Counted from the stretch's first letter, positions 9,099-17,962 are shown. The stretch is DNA of 64,000 bases from Photobacterium rosenbergii (GCF_003026455.1 NZ_PYMB01000007.1:111426-175425); one strand, 5' to 3'. A program made the numbers and translations. The notes: generated by a model not told the origin, from the letters alone.

Positions 9099-9698
9099 TT
9101 ATTGGTCGGTTGTCGGAGACGTGACCCAGGCCAGCGTATTGGTCAGCAGCTGGGCACCTTGGGTCGTGAGGATAGATTCTGGGTGGAATTGGTAACCACA
9201 CACACGATCCTCATCATTGGTCACCGCCATGACCAGGCCGTCAACATCGGCAATAATATTCAGGCTCTCTGGCACCGTTTCGGCAACTAGCGAGTGGTAG
9301 CGGGCAATCGATAATGGGCTTGGCAACCCGCCAAACACGTCATGGCCGGTATGGCTCATCATGGCTGATTTGCCATGAACGATTTCACCTGCGCCTGAGA
9401 CCTTGCCGCCGTAGGCTTCGACAATGGCCTGGTGGCCCAGGCAGATACCGATCATCGGAACCTTGCCGCGCACTTGTTTGATCAGCTCTGGCATACAGCC
9501 CGCATCGGCAGGGGCACCCGGGCCCGGTGACAGCACCAGAACCGGATTGCTTTTCTCAGCCAGTGCCTGTTCCATCTGCTCGACGCTAAGGCTGTTGCGG
9601 TAAATCGTTACTTCGCAGCCTAGCGAGCGGAACTGGTCAACCAAGTTGTAGGTAAAGGAGTCAAAGTTATCAAGCAATACAATATGGGGTAGGGACAT
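9099..9698 (-). CDS. trpG: Anthranilate synthase glutamine amidotransferase component
   Basis: Class I glutaminase subunit that supplies ammonia to TrpE. I use the ATG at 9698 (MSLPHIVLLDNFDSFTYNLVDQ), with AAGGAG eight bases upstream and 10 bp after the trpE stop; this gives 199 residues. A longer frame starts inside trpE and is not supported. The triad is visible: Cys in MIGICLGHQAIVEAYGG, and His and Glu in GYQFHPESILT. The LSPGPGAP oxyanion loop is present. Free-standing, as in other Vibrionaceae. Confidence 0.97.
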   Translation of the reverse strand: MSLPHIVLLDNFDSFTYNLVDQFRSLGCEVTIYRNSLSVEQMEQALAEKSNPVLVLSPGPGAPADAGCMPELIKQVRGKVPMIGICLGHQAIVEAYGGKVSGAGEIVHGKSAMMSHTGHDVFGGLPSPLSIARYHSLVAETVPESLNIIADVDGLVMAVTNDEDRVCGYQFHPESILTTQGAQLLTNTLAWVTSPTTDQ

Positions 9699-9708
9699 CA
9701 GTGGCTCC

Positions 9709-11292
9709 TTAGTGCGATTTACGTTCAGGGGCACTGTGTGCCTTGCGGATAGCTGTGATCACCGCTTGTGCCTTACCACGGGTTTCATCGGCTTCTGCCT
9801 GAGGGACAGAGTCGTAAACCACACCGGCACCGGCTTGGACGCTGGCAACATCATCTTCGACATAGGCCGAGCGGATCACGATACAGGTATCCATATCACC
9901 ATGGCCGGTCAGATAGCCGACTGCACCGCCATAACTGCCACGGCGGCGCTGCTCGACCTCACGGATAAGCTGCATCGCACGGATTTTCGGCGCGCCGGTC
10001 AGGGTTCCCATGTTCATACAGGCCTGGTAAGCGTGCAGGGCATCCAGATCGCCACGTAGCTGGCCGACAACACGGGAGACCAAATGCATTACATGGCTGT
10101 AGCGGTCGACGGCAAGTAAATCTGCGACATAGCGGCTACCCGGCTCGCTGATACGGGCAACATCGTTACGGGCCAAGTCAACCAGCATCATGTGCTCGGC
10201 GTTTTCCTTCATGTCGCAGCGCAGTTCGAGCTCGATACGACCATCGAGATCGAGGTTGATTGAACCGTCCGGGTTCTTGCCGCGACGGCGGGTACCGGCT
10301 ATCGGGTAGATCTCAATTTGGTTGCTCTCGGTACAGTATTTCAGGGCACTTTCCGGCGACGCACCGAACAGGGTGAAATCGGCATCCTGCAGGTAGAACA
10401 TATAAGGACTTGGGTTGCCGATTTTAAGCTCTTTGTAAGCGTTTAGCGGTGACGGGCACGGCAGGGTGAACTGACGAGACGGTACCACCTGAAACACATC
10501 ACCATTGATGACGTGCTGTTTTAGATCGACCACCTGCTGGCAGAAGTCTTCGTCGCTCACGCTTGCTACCGGCTCGCATTCATCGAGTAGCTGGGCGGCT
10601 GGTAGCGGCATCGGCTCCAGGCAGGCTTCCTTGATGTGCTGCAGGCGGCGGCTCAGCTCGAAGTAGCTCGAGGTGTACTCATCGCCGCCGAACAGGGTGG
10701 CCTGCAACTTGCCCTTGCGGCGCTGGTGGTCAATCACCAGTAAGGTCTCGGCAATATAGAACAGGTAGTCCGGGCAGCGGTTGTCCTGCTTGACGCCTGG
10801 CAATGGCTCAAAGCCATCAACCACGTCATAGGCGAAAAGACCACCGATAAATAACGCTTCGCGCGGGTGACCGGCAATATCGAAGGCATGCTGGATCATT
10901 CGCAGTGCATCAAACGAGGAGGTCTGGCGCAGACGGCTGTCTTCATCCAGCGCGCGTTCGGCTGATGGGAACGTCAGTTCCAGCTGGCGCCCCTCGCGTA
11001 CTGCAGTGATATCGGCAGGCATCTTGCCTTCCAGGGTTTGCAGCACATTGAGGCCGTTATCGGTCAGGGCCTCGAGGGTGACCACTATGCCGCGGCAGAC
11101 AATACGGACTGCCGCGTCGATGAGCATCAGGCTCTTGAGGTCTTGTTTGGAGTCGACTTCGGCCGACTCCAGCAATAGGTTGTGTGGGCGGTCGCCACAG
11201 ACGGAGTAATACAACTCCGTCGGATCCGCAACATAGGGTACATCGAGGCTGAGCAGTTCCAGCTCACCGACGCCTAGTGGGGTAGTATTCAC
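9709..11292 (-). CDS. trpE: Anthranilate synthase component I
   Basis: Makes anthranilate from chorismate with ammonia from TrpG, and is the tryptophan-inhibited step. 527 residues. The LLESAEVDSK motif near the N-terminus is the classic Trp feedback-binding site, suggesting normal inhibition. Catalytic-domain motifs include IAGTRRRGKNPDGS, DLARNDVARIS, MNMGTLTGAPKIRAM and QAGAGVVYDSVPQAE. Translation starts at GTG (11290-11292), overlapping the TGA of the upstream DAHP synthase gene by four bases, with GGGAG six bases upstream. The overlap implies coupling of anthranilate synthase to DAHP synthase output. Confidence 0.97.
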   Translation of the reverse strand: MNTTPLGVGELELLSLDVPYVADPTELYYSVCGDRPHNLLLESAEVDSKQDLKSLMLIDAAVRIVCRGIVVTLEALTDNGLNVLQTLEGKMPADITAVREGRQLELTFPSAERALDEDSRLRQTSSFDALRMIQHAFDIAGHPREALFIGGLFAYDVVDGFEPLPGVKQDNRCPDYLFYIAETLLVIDHQRRKGKLQATLFGGDEYTSSYFELSRRLQHIKEACLEPMPLPAAQLLDECEPVASVSDEDFCQQVVDLKQHVINGDVFQVVPSRQFTLPCPSPLNAYKELKIGNPSPYMFYLQDADFTLFGASPESALKYCTESNQIEIYPIAGTRRRGKNPDGSINLDLDGRIELELRCDMKENAEHMMLVDLARNDVARISEPGSRYVADLLAVDRYSHVMHLVSRVVGQLRGDLDALHAYQACMNMGTLTGAPKIRAMQLIREVEQRRRGSYGGAVGYLTGHGDMDTCIVIRSAYVEDDVASVQAGAGVVYDSVPQAEADETRGKAQAVITAIRKAHSAPERKSH

Positions 11293-12302
11293 AGCGTTCT
11301 CCCTGCCGCTTCTACAAACGGTTTCAACTCTTGCATCAACTGTTCAAACATTGGGCCGGTCAGTGCCTGATGGCCGTCCGACAAGGCTTCACACGGGTTA
11401 AGGTGTGATTCAACGATAATACCGTCGGCACCGACTGCAGCCGCCGCGCGTGAAAGTGGGATAACCAGTTCACGGACGCCGGTACCATGGCTCGGGTCAA
11501 CCACCACCGGTAGGTGGGTACGTTGCTTAAGGTAAGCCACGGCGTTCAAATCCAATGTGTTACGTGTTGCTGTCTCGTAGGTACGGATACCTCGCTCACA
11601 CAGGATGATATTTGGGTTGCCTGCGTCGTAGATATATTCCGCCGCGAGTAACAGCTCCTCGATAGTGGCTGAAAGTCCGCGTTTGAGCAAGACCGGTTTT
11701 TTGCTTTCACCCACCGCTTTTAGCAGGGCGTAGTTCTGCATATTGCGAGCACCAATCTGAAGACAGTCGATGTATTCACACATTGAATCCATCTGGCTGA
11801 CCTCCATAACCTCAGATACGGTCGGGATACCCAGTTGTTGGTTGGCTTTTTTCAGTAGCTTCAAACCTTCGACACCCATGCCTTGGAAATCATATGGGCT
11901 GGTACGTGGCTTGTAAGCGCCACCGCGAAGGGCAACGGCACCATGTTTTTTCACCACTTCGGCAACGCTTAGCAGCTGCTCTTCAGATTCGACCGAACAA
12001 GGGCCAGCAATAACTGCGAACTTGTCGCCACCGACAGAGGCATTACCGAAACGAACCACGGTATCGTGGGCCTGCACTTCACGGCTGACCATTTTGTATT
12101 TGGTCAGGATAGGCTTGACGTTTTCGACACAAGGGTAGGCATCAAGGTGTAGCTGTTGTAGAACACGCTCATCGCCAAGCGCGCCCAACACAATGCGCTC
12201 AACACCCGGCATGTAGAGAGGTTTGAGGCCGGCTTCTTCGATGCGGGCAAGAATTTCTTTGGCTTGTTCTTCGGTTGCGTTTGGCTTAAGTACGATGATC
12301 AT
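11289..12302 (-). CDS. 3-deoxy-7-phosphoheptulonate (DAHP) synthase, type I-beta, first structural gene of the trp operon
   Basis: Catalyses the first step of the shikimate pathway from phosphoenolpyruvate and erythrose 4-phosphate. 337 residues with an N-terminal ferredoxin-like regulatory domain (about 1-70, [18 protein letters not shown]) and a C-terminal TIM barrel. Barrel motifs are [46 protein letters not shown] and VVDPSHGTG; metal ligands are expected at the Cys of GPCS, His of PSHG, Glu of VESHLNP and Asp of LSDGHQAL. This is the I-beta class of Thermotoga and Bacillus rather than the I-alpha class of AroF, AroG and AroH. It lies between the trp attenuator and trpE, so it is predicted to be under TrpR and attenuation control. 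I do not recall this arrangement in V. cholerae. Confidence 0.93.
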   Translation of the reverse strand: MIIVLKPNATEEQAKEILARIEEAGLKPLYMPGVERIVLGALGDERVLQQLHLDAYPCVENVKPILTKYKMVSREVQAHDTVVRFGNASVGGDKFAVIAGPCSVESEEQLLSVAEVVKKHGAVALRGGAYKPRTSPYDFQGMGVEGLKLLKKANQQLGIPTVSEVMEVSQMDSMCEYIDCLQIGARNMQNYALLKAVGESKKPVLLKRGLSATIEELLLAAEYIYDAGNPNIILCERGIRTYETATRNTLDLNAVAYLKQRTHLPVVVDPSHGTGVRELVIPLSRAAAAVGADGIIVESHLNPCEALSDGHQALTGPMFEQLMQELKPFVEAAGRTL

Positions 12303-12374
12303 ATTCTTTTCCTCTTCAGGGCGCGGCTTGTGGTTGGCGCTCTGGTAAAATCTTTGTCTGGCTGAATTTGGCTA

Positions 12375-12400
12375 TAAAAAAACCCGCGTCGAGGCGGGTT
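12375..12400 (-). terminator. trp attenuator (terminator hairpin 3:4)
   Basis: Minus-strand hairpin AACCCGC/GCGGGTT with a six-base loop, followed by a T-run, 27 bases past the trpL stop. Its 5' arm (complement of 12394-12399) can instead pair with GCGGGT inside trpL (complement of 12435-12440), giving the antiterminator. That is the standard arrangement for Trp-codon stalling to relieve termination. Confidence 0.9.
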
Positions 12401-12427
12401 CGTGTAATCTGTTTAAGGCACAGCTAA

Positions 12428-12502
12428 TCACACCACCCGCGTTGGGAAGTGCCACCACCAAGATGAGAAAGCGCGGAGCTGACGATGAATTTGCTGTACC
12501 AT
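12428..12502 (-). CDS. trpL: trp operon leader peptide with three consecutive Trp codons
   Basis: A 24-residue ORF beginning MVQQIHRQLRAFSSWWWHF and ending before the attenuator. Codons 15-17 are TGG TGG TGG (12452-12460). The start is set by AAAGGA about seven bases upstream of the ATG. Ribosome stalling at the Trp codons when charged tRNA-Trp is scarce would free the 2:3 antiterminator, since the GCGGGT partner lies in codons 21-23. E. coli trpL has only two adjacent Trp codons. Too short for normal ORF calling; found by reading the leader between the operator and the DAHP synthase gene. Confidence 0.93.
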   Translation of the reverse strand: MVQQIHRQLRAFSSWWWHFPTRVV

Positions 12503-12574
12503 GTATTTATCCTTTCAGTGTTATACAGGCTGTCAGTGAATATACTGAACCACCAAATGTAGTACTGGGTAACT

Positions 12575-12596
12575 GCGTACTAGTAAACTAGTTCGC
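12575..12596 (-). promoter_or_regulatory. TrpR operator
   Basis: Near-perfect palindrome reading GAACTAGTTTACTAGTACGC on the minus strand. The E. coli trp operator is GAACTAGTTAACTAGTACGC, one base different. It covers the -10 element of the trp promoter, so repressor binding would block polymerase directly. Confidence 0.93.
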
Positions 12597-12610
12597 GAGA
12601 GTAAAGTCAA
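12582..12610 (-). promoter_or_regulatory. trp operon promoter
   Basis: Minus-strand -35 TTGACT (12605-12610) and -10 TTTACT (12582-12587) separated by exactly 17 bp, superimposed on the TrpR operator as in E. coli. The -35 lies only 12 bp from the divergent trpH ATG, so the trpH promoter must overlap or face this site. Confidence 0.88.
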
Positions 12611-12621
12611 GAAGATAATTT

Positions 12622-13488
12622 ATGTTGTTTGATTTACACAGCCATACCACCGCATCAGACGGTCGGCTGTCACCGCAAGATCTTGTACGGCGCGCCGCTG
12701 AGCGTCGGGTCGATGTATTGGCGATTACCGATCACGATACAGTGGCCGGACTTGCGCCTGCCGAACAAGCGATAGAAGCAGAAAATCTGCCTTTAACTCT
12801 CATCAAAGGCATTGAAATATCGACACTTTGGTCAAATTTTGATATTCACATTGTCGGATTGAATATCGATCCCGAGCACCCGGCGATTGTTCGTATTATC
12901 GAAGAGCAGGCACAGCGCCGTGCCGATCGTGCCGCCTTGATGGGGGAGCGGTTGGAGAAGAACCGAATGCCGGGGGCATTAGAAGGGGCCAAGGCCATTG
13001 CCAATGGGGCCACGCTTACCCGTGCCCACTTTGCCCAGTGGATTGTCGAGCAGGGCTATGCCAAGAACATGCAGGCCGTTTTCAAAAAGTTCCTGACCCG
13101 AAACAACCCGGGCTATGTGCCACCTAACTGGTGTTCGATGGCCGAAGCGGTGGAAGCCATCCACCAAGCCGGCGGGCAGGCCGTGCTTGCCCATCCCGGC
13201 CGTTACAATATGACCGCAAAATGGCAAAAACGCTTATTGACCGCTTTTGTTGAAGCCAAAGGGGATGCGATGGAGGTAGCGCAACCGCAGCAATCTCCGC
13301 AGGAAAGGCGTTTGCTCGGCGATTATTCAATAGATTATCAATTACTCGCTTCACAGGGCTCTGATTTCCATTATGCCTCGCCATGGACCGAACTTGGACG
13401 TAACTTGTGGTTGCCCAAGGACGTGACCGAAGTCTGGCAGGACTGGAGCGTTGAGAAGAAACGCATAGAAGAGGAAGTGCGCGAATAG
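12622..13488 (+). CDS. trpH: PHP-domain 5'-3' exoribonuclease / 3',5'-nucleotide bisphosphate phosphatase (RNase AM)
   Basis: Member of the TrpH/YciV (Rnm) family, which in E. coli removes 5' nucleotides in RNA maturation and degrades pAp. 288 residues. The PHP metal-binding motifs are [11 protein letters not shown] (HxH), ITDHDTVAG (DHD), a His in the AVLAHPGRY segment, and GSDFHYAS near the end. It is divergent from the trp operon with the TrpR operator between the two starts; the same gene order holds in E. coli, although the function is not tryptophan synthesis. yciO follows after 23 bp on the same strand. Confidence 0.92.
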   Translation: MLFDLHSHTTASDGRLSPQDLVRRAAERRVDVLAITDHDTVAGLAPAEQAIEAENLPLTLIKGIEISTLWSNFDIHIVGLNIDPEHPAIVRIIEEQAQRRADRAALMGERLEKNRMPGALEGAKAIANGATLTRAHFAQWIVEQGYAKNMQAVFKKFLTRNNPGYVPPNWCSMAEAVEAIHQAGGQAVLAHPGRYNMTAKWQKRLLTAFVEAKGDAMEVAQPQQSPQERRLLGDYSIDYQLLASQGSDFHYASPWTELGRNLWLPKDVTEVWQDWSVEKKRIEEEVRE

Positions 13489-13511
13489 GCTGCATTTCCT
13501 ATGGAGGAAGA

Positions 13512-14132
13512 ATGAGTCAGTTTTTTTATGTTCACCCTGAAACACCGCAAGTCCGTTTGATTAACCAGGCGGTAGCCATTATCCGCAATGGTGGGGTGAT
13601 CGTGTACCCGACCGATTCTGGTTATGCACTTGGCTGCCAGCTGGAAAATAAATCGGCACTGGAGCGGATCTGCCAGATCCGCCGTTTGAACGATAAGCAC
13701 AACTTTACCCTGCTGTGCCGCGATCTTTCCGAGCTGTCGCTATATGCCCGTGTTGATAACGCGGCATACCGTTTGCTGCGCAACAATACGCCGGGGGCTT
13801 ACACCTTTATTTTCAAAGGCACTAAGGAAGTTCCACGCCGTTTGATGAACCCTAAGCGTAAGACCATAGGTATTCGTGTACCGGACAATGCCATTGCGCT
13901 GGCTTTGCTTGAGGCGTTAGGTGAACCGATGATGTCGACATCTTTGATTTTGCCGGGCAACGAAACCACAGAGTCTGATCCGGAAGAGATCCGCGACCAA
14001 CTTGAGCATGCAGTGGATTTGATCATCAACGGCGGCTATCTGGGTGAACAGCCGACCACGGTGGTTGATTTTAGCAATGACGAAATGGAAATTGCCCGTG
14101 TGGGTGCCGGTGACCCATCACCTTTTGAGTAA
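13512..14132 (+). CDS. yciO: YciO family protein (YrdC/Sua5 fold)
   Basis: A 206-residue single YrdC-like domain related to L-threonylcarbamoyladenylate synthase. The YciO paralogue is not the essential TsaC in E. coli and its substrate is uncertain. Recognisable segments: GGVIVYPTDSGYALGC (nucleotide-binding KxR/SxN fold), RNNTPGAYTFIFKGTKEVPRR, KTIGIRVPDN, and PMMSTSLILPGNETTESDPEEI. GGAGGA precedes the ATG. It lies in the trpH-yciO-rluB cluster, conserved in enterics and vibrios. Confidence 0.93.
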   Translation: MSQFFYVHPETPQVRLINQAVAIIRNGGVIVYPTDSGYALGCQLENKSALERICQIRRLNDKHNFTLLCRDLSELSLYARVDNAAYRLLRNNTPGAYTFIFKGTKEVPRRLMNPKRKTIGIRVPDNAIALALLEALGEPMMSTSLILPGNETTESDPEEIRDQLEHAVDLIINGGYLGEQPTTVVDFSNDEMEIARVGAGDPSPFE

Positions 14133-14258
14133 TATCGGGTTAACAGGGTGTTTTCTGTGGTATCTCAGCTAAGCTTTTGGCATAATCCGCCATCGCTTTA
14201 AGATGGCTTAAAGCATGATGATATTTCGACGCCTGTGAAGGCGACAAAGGTTTGTCTA

Positions 14259-15329
14259 ATGAGTGAAAAATTACAGAAGGTACTGGCGCGTTCTGGCCAG
14301 GGTTCTCGCCGAGAAATCGAATTAATGATCCAGAACGGTCGAGTTAGTATCGACGGTAAGGTAGCCAAGCTTGGTGACCGCCTGGACGATCTGTCAGTCA
14401 ATGTCCGCATTGATGGCCACAAAATCCAGTTGGTGTCGTCTTCAGAAGAAGTTTGCCGAGTATTGGCGTACAACAAACCTGAAGGTGAACTATGTACCCG
14501 TCACGATCCAGAAGGTCGCCGTACGGTATTTGATCGTCTGCCTCGCCTAAACGATGGTCGCTGGGTATCGGTGGGTCGTCTTGATGCCAACACCGCTGGT
14601 CTGCTGCTGTTCACTACCGATGGTGAATTGGCAAACCGTCTTATGCACCCGAGCCGTAGCGTTGAGCGTGAGTACATGGTCCGCGTATTCGGCGAAGTGA
14701 CCGAAGAGATGGTTCGCAACCTGGTTAAGGGTGTTGAGCTAGAAGACGGCATGGCGCGCTTCGAAGACGTGGTCTACGCCGGTGGTGAAGGTATGAACCA
14801 TACCTTCTACGTGGTGATTACCGAAGGTCGTAACCGTGAGGTTCGTCGTCTGTGGGACTCCCAGGGTGTAACGGTAAGCCGCCTGAAGCGTGTGCGTTAC
14901 GGTGATATCTTCCTGACTAAGGATCTACCTCGTGGCGGTTGGATGGAGCTTGAGCTTAAAGAAGTGAACTACCTTCGTGAGAAAGTAGAGCTTCCAGCTG
15001 AAACCGAAACTGTACTGACAGTTGAAGGCCAGAAGCGCAAGCGTGGTGTTCGTCAGATCCGCCGTGCAGTGCGTCGTCACGAAGAGCGCCTGAACGAAGA
15101 TACAGGCCGTGGCCGCCGAGGCCGTCAGGACCAGCGCCGTTCATCGAGCCGTAACCAAGGTGAAGATAACAGCCAAGCACCACGCCGCAAGCCAACAGGG
15201 AACACCTCTAACCGCCGTCACCAAGGCGAAGAAGGTAACAACGGTTCACGCCGCAAGCCGTCAGGTAATGCTGCAAACCGCCGTAACCCGCTGAAGAACA
15301 AGCCAGCCAAGCCTCGTACCCGCAAATAG
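14259..15329 (+). CDS. rluB: 23S rRNA pseudouridine(2605) synthase RluB
   Basis: Isomerises U2605 of 23S rRNA. I use the ATG at 14259 ([21 protein letters not shown]), preceded by AAAGG, which gives 356 residues; a GTG eight codons upstream is less likely. An S4 RNA-binding domain (about 1-60) is followed by the catalytic domain with the nucleophilic Asp in [18 protein letters not shown] and [12 protein letters not shown]. The C-terminus, roughly from residue 250, is a long basic low-complexity tail rich in Arg, Asn and Gly. It includes two related 15-residue blocks built on [12 protein letters not shown] and [12 protein letters not shown]. Confidence 0.95.
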   Translation: MSEKLQKVLARSGQGSRREIELMIQNGRVSIDGKVAKLGDRLDDLSVNVRIDGHKIQLVSSSEEVCRVLAYNKPEGELCTRHDPEGRRTVFDRLPRLNDGRWVSVGRLDANTAGLLLFTTDGELANRLMHPSRSVEREYMVRVFGEVTEEMVRNLVKGVELEDGMARFEDVVYAGGEGMNHTFYVVITEGRNREVRRLWDSQGVTVSRLKRVRYGDIFLTKDLPRGGWMELELKEVNYLREKVELPAETETVLTVEGQKRKRGVRQIRRAVRRHEERLNEDTGRGRRGRQDQRRSSSRNQGEDNSQAPRRKPTGNTSNRRHQGEEGNNGSRRKPSGNAANRRNPLKNKPAKPRTRK

Positions 15330-15363
15330 CATGTACTGGCGAATAAGCCGGTTTGAAACCGAA

Positions 15364-15393
15364 TAAAAAAAGCAGCCATTGGCTGCTTTTTTG
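15364..15393. terminator. Bidirectional terminator between rluB and yciK
   Basis: AGCAGCC/GGCTGCT stem with a seven-A run on the left and six T on the right, so it can end both convergent transcripts. Confidence 0.9.
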
Positions 15394-15415
15394 TTATCTA
15401 TCGCTGGTAAATCGC

Positions 15416-16177
15416 TTAGCTAGCCGCTCCCGGCTTACGCTTTGGCTGGGCGTCAATGCACTGGCCGTTGACGTCTTTGCTCTCTGGGCCCATCAGGTAG
15501 AGATACAATGGCATGATCTCCTCTGGGGTTTTCAGCAAAGAGGGGTCTTCCGCAGGGAAGGCCTTGGCACGCATACCGGTTCGGGTACCACCTGGGTTGA
15601 TGGCATTGACGCGGACATTGGTATTGGCCATTTCATCGGCCAGAATCTGCATCATGCCTTCGGTGGCAAATTTAGAAATAGAATAGGCACCCCAGAATGA
15701 GCGGCCTTGGTGGCCAACGGTCGAAGAGGTAAAGACAATACGGCCGTCTTCAGCTTTTTTGACCAGTGGCATGATAGCTTGGGTTAGCAGGAACTGGGCT
15801 TTGACATTGACCTGCATGACATCGTCGTAGGTATCTTCACCTAGTTGGTCAAACGGGCTAAGTACGCCCAGCAGCGAGGCGTTGTGCAGTACCCCATCCA
15901 AGCGGCCGAATTGGCCTTCAATAGTTTCTGCCATATCCAGATAGTTCTGCTTGGTCGCACCCATCATATCCATAGGGATAATCGCTGGCTGAGGGTAGCC
16001 CTGTGATTCTATCTCGTCGTAGACGGCTTCTAGCTTGGCAACCGTGCGTCCGAGCAAGATAACAGTCGCGCCGTGGGCGGCATAGCTGATGGCAGCCTGG
16101 CGGCCAATTCCATCACCCGCTCCGGTTACCAGGATAACTCTATCTTTCAGTGAGTTTTCAGCGATTTGATAATCCAC
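15416..16177 (-). CDS. yciK: YciK family short-chain dehydrogenase/reductase
   Basis: Classical NAD(P)-dependent SDR of 253 residues; the substrate is unknown. The cofactor motif is VTGAGDGIGRQAA (TGxxxGIG), followed by LHNASLLG (NNAG-like, here HNAS, as is usual for YciK). The catalytic Ser is in FTSSTVGHQG and the Tyr-Lys pair in YSISK. It is divergent from sohB with about 155 bp between the starts and convergent with rluB across a shared terminator. Confidence 0.93.
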   Translation of the reverse strand: MDYQIAENSLKDRVILVTGAGDGIGRQAAISYAAHGATVILLGRTVAKLEAVYDEIESQGYPQPAIIPMDMMGATKQNYLDMAETIEGQFGRLDGVLHNASLLGVLSPFDQLGEDTYDDVMQVNVKAQFLLTQAIMPLVKKAEDGRIVFTSSTVGHQGRSFWGAYSISKFATEGMMQILADEMANTNVRVNAINPGGTRTGMRAKAFPAEDPSLLKTPEEIMPLYLYLMGPESKDVNGQCIDAQPKRKPGAAS

Positions 16178-16332
16178 TGTGTACTTCCTTATTGGTTTTT
16201 TCGTGTGCCCATTGTATACCCAAAATTTGCTCGCTTAAACGAGCATATTGACGCTGTTTGGCTATATTGCGATAGCGGTATGGGTGACAACTTGGTTACA
16301 ATGGCTAAATGTCAAAAAATGAGGACTCGACA

Positions 16333-17394
16333 TTGGATTTTTTGTTTGATTATGGATTGTTCCTAGCCAAGATTGCCACGGTGGTTATTGCCTTTATCGC
16401 GATTCTGGTGGTGGCCAAAACAGTGAAAGGCCATCATGGTAGCCAGAAAGGTGAGTTGGAAGTTACTGACCTGACAGAGCAATACAAGCACACTGTGCAT
16501 CAACTGGAGTCTCACTTGTTTGATAAGCCATTGCTTAAAGCGCGTGACAAGGCTGAAAAGAAAGCAGACAAGGAAAAACACAAAGCACGACAGAACGAAG
16601 TAAAAAAAGCGGCTAAAGAGGGCGATTTGTCTCACTCCCGTGAGCCACGCCTGTTTGTGTTGGATTTCCATGGCAGCATCGATGCCCGTGAAGTGGCCTC
16701 ACTACGTGAAGAGGTGACGGCAATTCTTGCCGTGGCTATGGAAGGTGATGAAGTACTGCTTCGCCTTGAGACCGGCGGTGGTATGGTTCATGGCTACGGC
16801 CTGGCATCTTCCCAACTTGACCGTTTAAAAGCGGCAGGGATCAAGCTGACAATCTCAGTGGATAAAGTGGCGGCCAGTGGCGGCTACATGATGGCCTGTG
16901 TTGCCGATAAAATTATCTCGGCGCCGTTTGCGGTTGTCGGCTCTATTGGCGTGATAGCCCAACTGCCAAACTTCAATAAAGTGTTGAAGAAAAACGATAT
17001 TGAGTTTGAGCAAATCACAGCCGGTGAGTTTAAGCGCACCCTGACAATGTTCGGTGAAAACACCGACAAGGCACGTGAGAAATTCCAGAGCGAAATTGAA
17101 GAGACCCATGGTTTGTTCAAGGCCTTCGTGTCTGAGCACCGCCCTGAGCTAGACCTTGCCAAAGTGGCGACCGGTGAGCATTGGTTCGGCAAGCAAGCGC
17201 TAGAGCTTGGATTGGTTGATGAAATTGGCACCAGTGATGATTACATCAGCACATCTTGTAAGGACCGCGAAGTCCTTCAGGTACGTTATGTCCAGCGTAA
17301 GAAGCTAGCGGAAAAACTTGCCGGCGCGACTGGCGATGCGGCTGATAACCTGCTGCTGAAATGGATCAGCCGCGGGCAGCGTCCAATTGTCTAA
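16333..17394 (+). CDS. sohB: Inner membrane-anchored peptidase SohB (S49 family)
   Basis: Signal-peptide-peptidase-like serine protease anchored by one N-terminal membrane segment (KIATVVIAFIAILVVA). I choose the TTG at 16333: GAGGA sits seven bases upstream, and the resulting start (M)DFLFDYGLFLAKIATVV aligns with E. coli MELLSEYGLFLAKIVTVV, giving 353 residues. An ATG eight codons upstream (16309) is the alternative. A Lys/Glu-rich linker (KAEKKADKEKHKARQNEVKK) precedes the S49 domain. The catalytic Ser is in KVAASGGYMMACVADKI and the general base Lys in FKRTLTMFGEN. Confidence 0.93.
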   Translation: MDFLFDYGLFLAKIATVVIAFIAILVVAKTVKGHHGSQKGELEVTDLTEQYKHTVHQLESHLFDKPLLKARDKAEKKADKEKHKARQNEVKKAAKEGDLSHSREPRLFVLDFHGSIDAREVASLREEVTAILAVAMEGDEVLLRLETGGGMVHGYGLASSQLDRLKAAGIKLTISVDKVAASGGYMMACVADKIISAPFAVVGSIGVIAQLPNFNKVLKKNDIEFEQITAGEFKRTLTMFGENTDKAREKFQSEIEETHGLFKAFVSEHRPELDLAKVATGEHWFGKQALELGLVDEIGTSDDYISTSCKDREVLQVRYVQRKKLAEKLAGATGDAADNLLLKWISRGQRPIV

Positions 17395-17420
17395 ACGTCC
17401 ATTAGTATAGAGAGGTTACG

Positions 17421-17852
17421 ATGGATCAAAAGTGGGCCTTGTTTTCGTTTCAAGGGCGAATGCGCCGTCGGGATTATTGGCTTTATAGCATCCCTGTGCT
17501 CTTGGTATCCTTACCGGTGTTCTTGTATTCCACACCGGAAAATGCGGGTAACCCGATGCTCAATATCTTGTCTATTGTGGTCCTCGTTTTTGTGTTTTGG
17601 GCTTCGGCAGCCCTGAACGTAAAACGCCTGCATGACCGCAATAAAAGTGCGTGGTGGATTATTCTGACTTTCTTACCGTTGATTGGTCCGATCTTCGTCA
17701 TTGTTGAACTGGGGATTCTGGACGGTACACCAGGGCCGAACCAGTTCGGTGCGGACCCGAAAGGGCGTGGTGAGCCACCTTCAGCACCGGGGCCTCGCTC
17801 AGATAATGAGTCCAAGGATAACGGTAAAGAGACAATGACTATCGATATGTAA
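17421..17852 (+). CDS. DUF805 family membrane protein
   Basis: A 143-residue inner-membrane protein of unknown function. The N-terminal FSFQGRMRRRDYW motif is the DUF805 hallmark; about four hydrophobic segments follow, with ALNVKRLHDRNKSAWWIIL (the second DUF805 signature) and ILDGTPGPNQFGADPKG at the cytoplasmic end. A hydrophilic Pro/Ser-rich tail finishes the protein. It starts 27 bp after sohB on the same strand and is probably cotranscribed with it. Confidence 0.9.
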   Translation: MDQKWALFSFQGRMRRRDYWLYSIPVLLVSLPVFLYSTPENAGNPMLNILSIVVLVFVFWASAALNVKRLHDRNKSAWWIILTFLPLIGPIFVIVELGILDGTPGPNQFGADPKGRGEPPSAPGPRSDNESKDNGKETMTIDM

Positions 17853-17900
17853 GTATATCGACAGGGCTATAGGGTTATAGCCCTAAAATCATAGCCTTGT

Positions 17901-17936
17901 AAAAAGCCAGCCCCGCCAAAAGCGGGGCTGTTTTTA
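17901..17936. terminator. Terminator between the DUF805 gene and yciN
   Basis: CAGCCCCGC/GCGGGGCTG stem, five-base loop, T-run on the plus strand and A-run on the other side; usable by both convergent genes. A second small palindrome, GGGCTATA/TATAGCCC, lies just upstream at 17865-17884. Confidence 0.88.
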
Positions 17937-17962
17937 TTCTGCATGACCCTTTTAAAGGAGGC

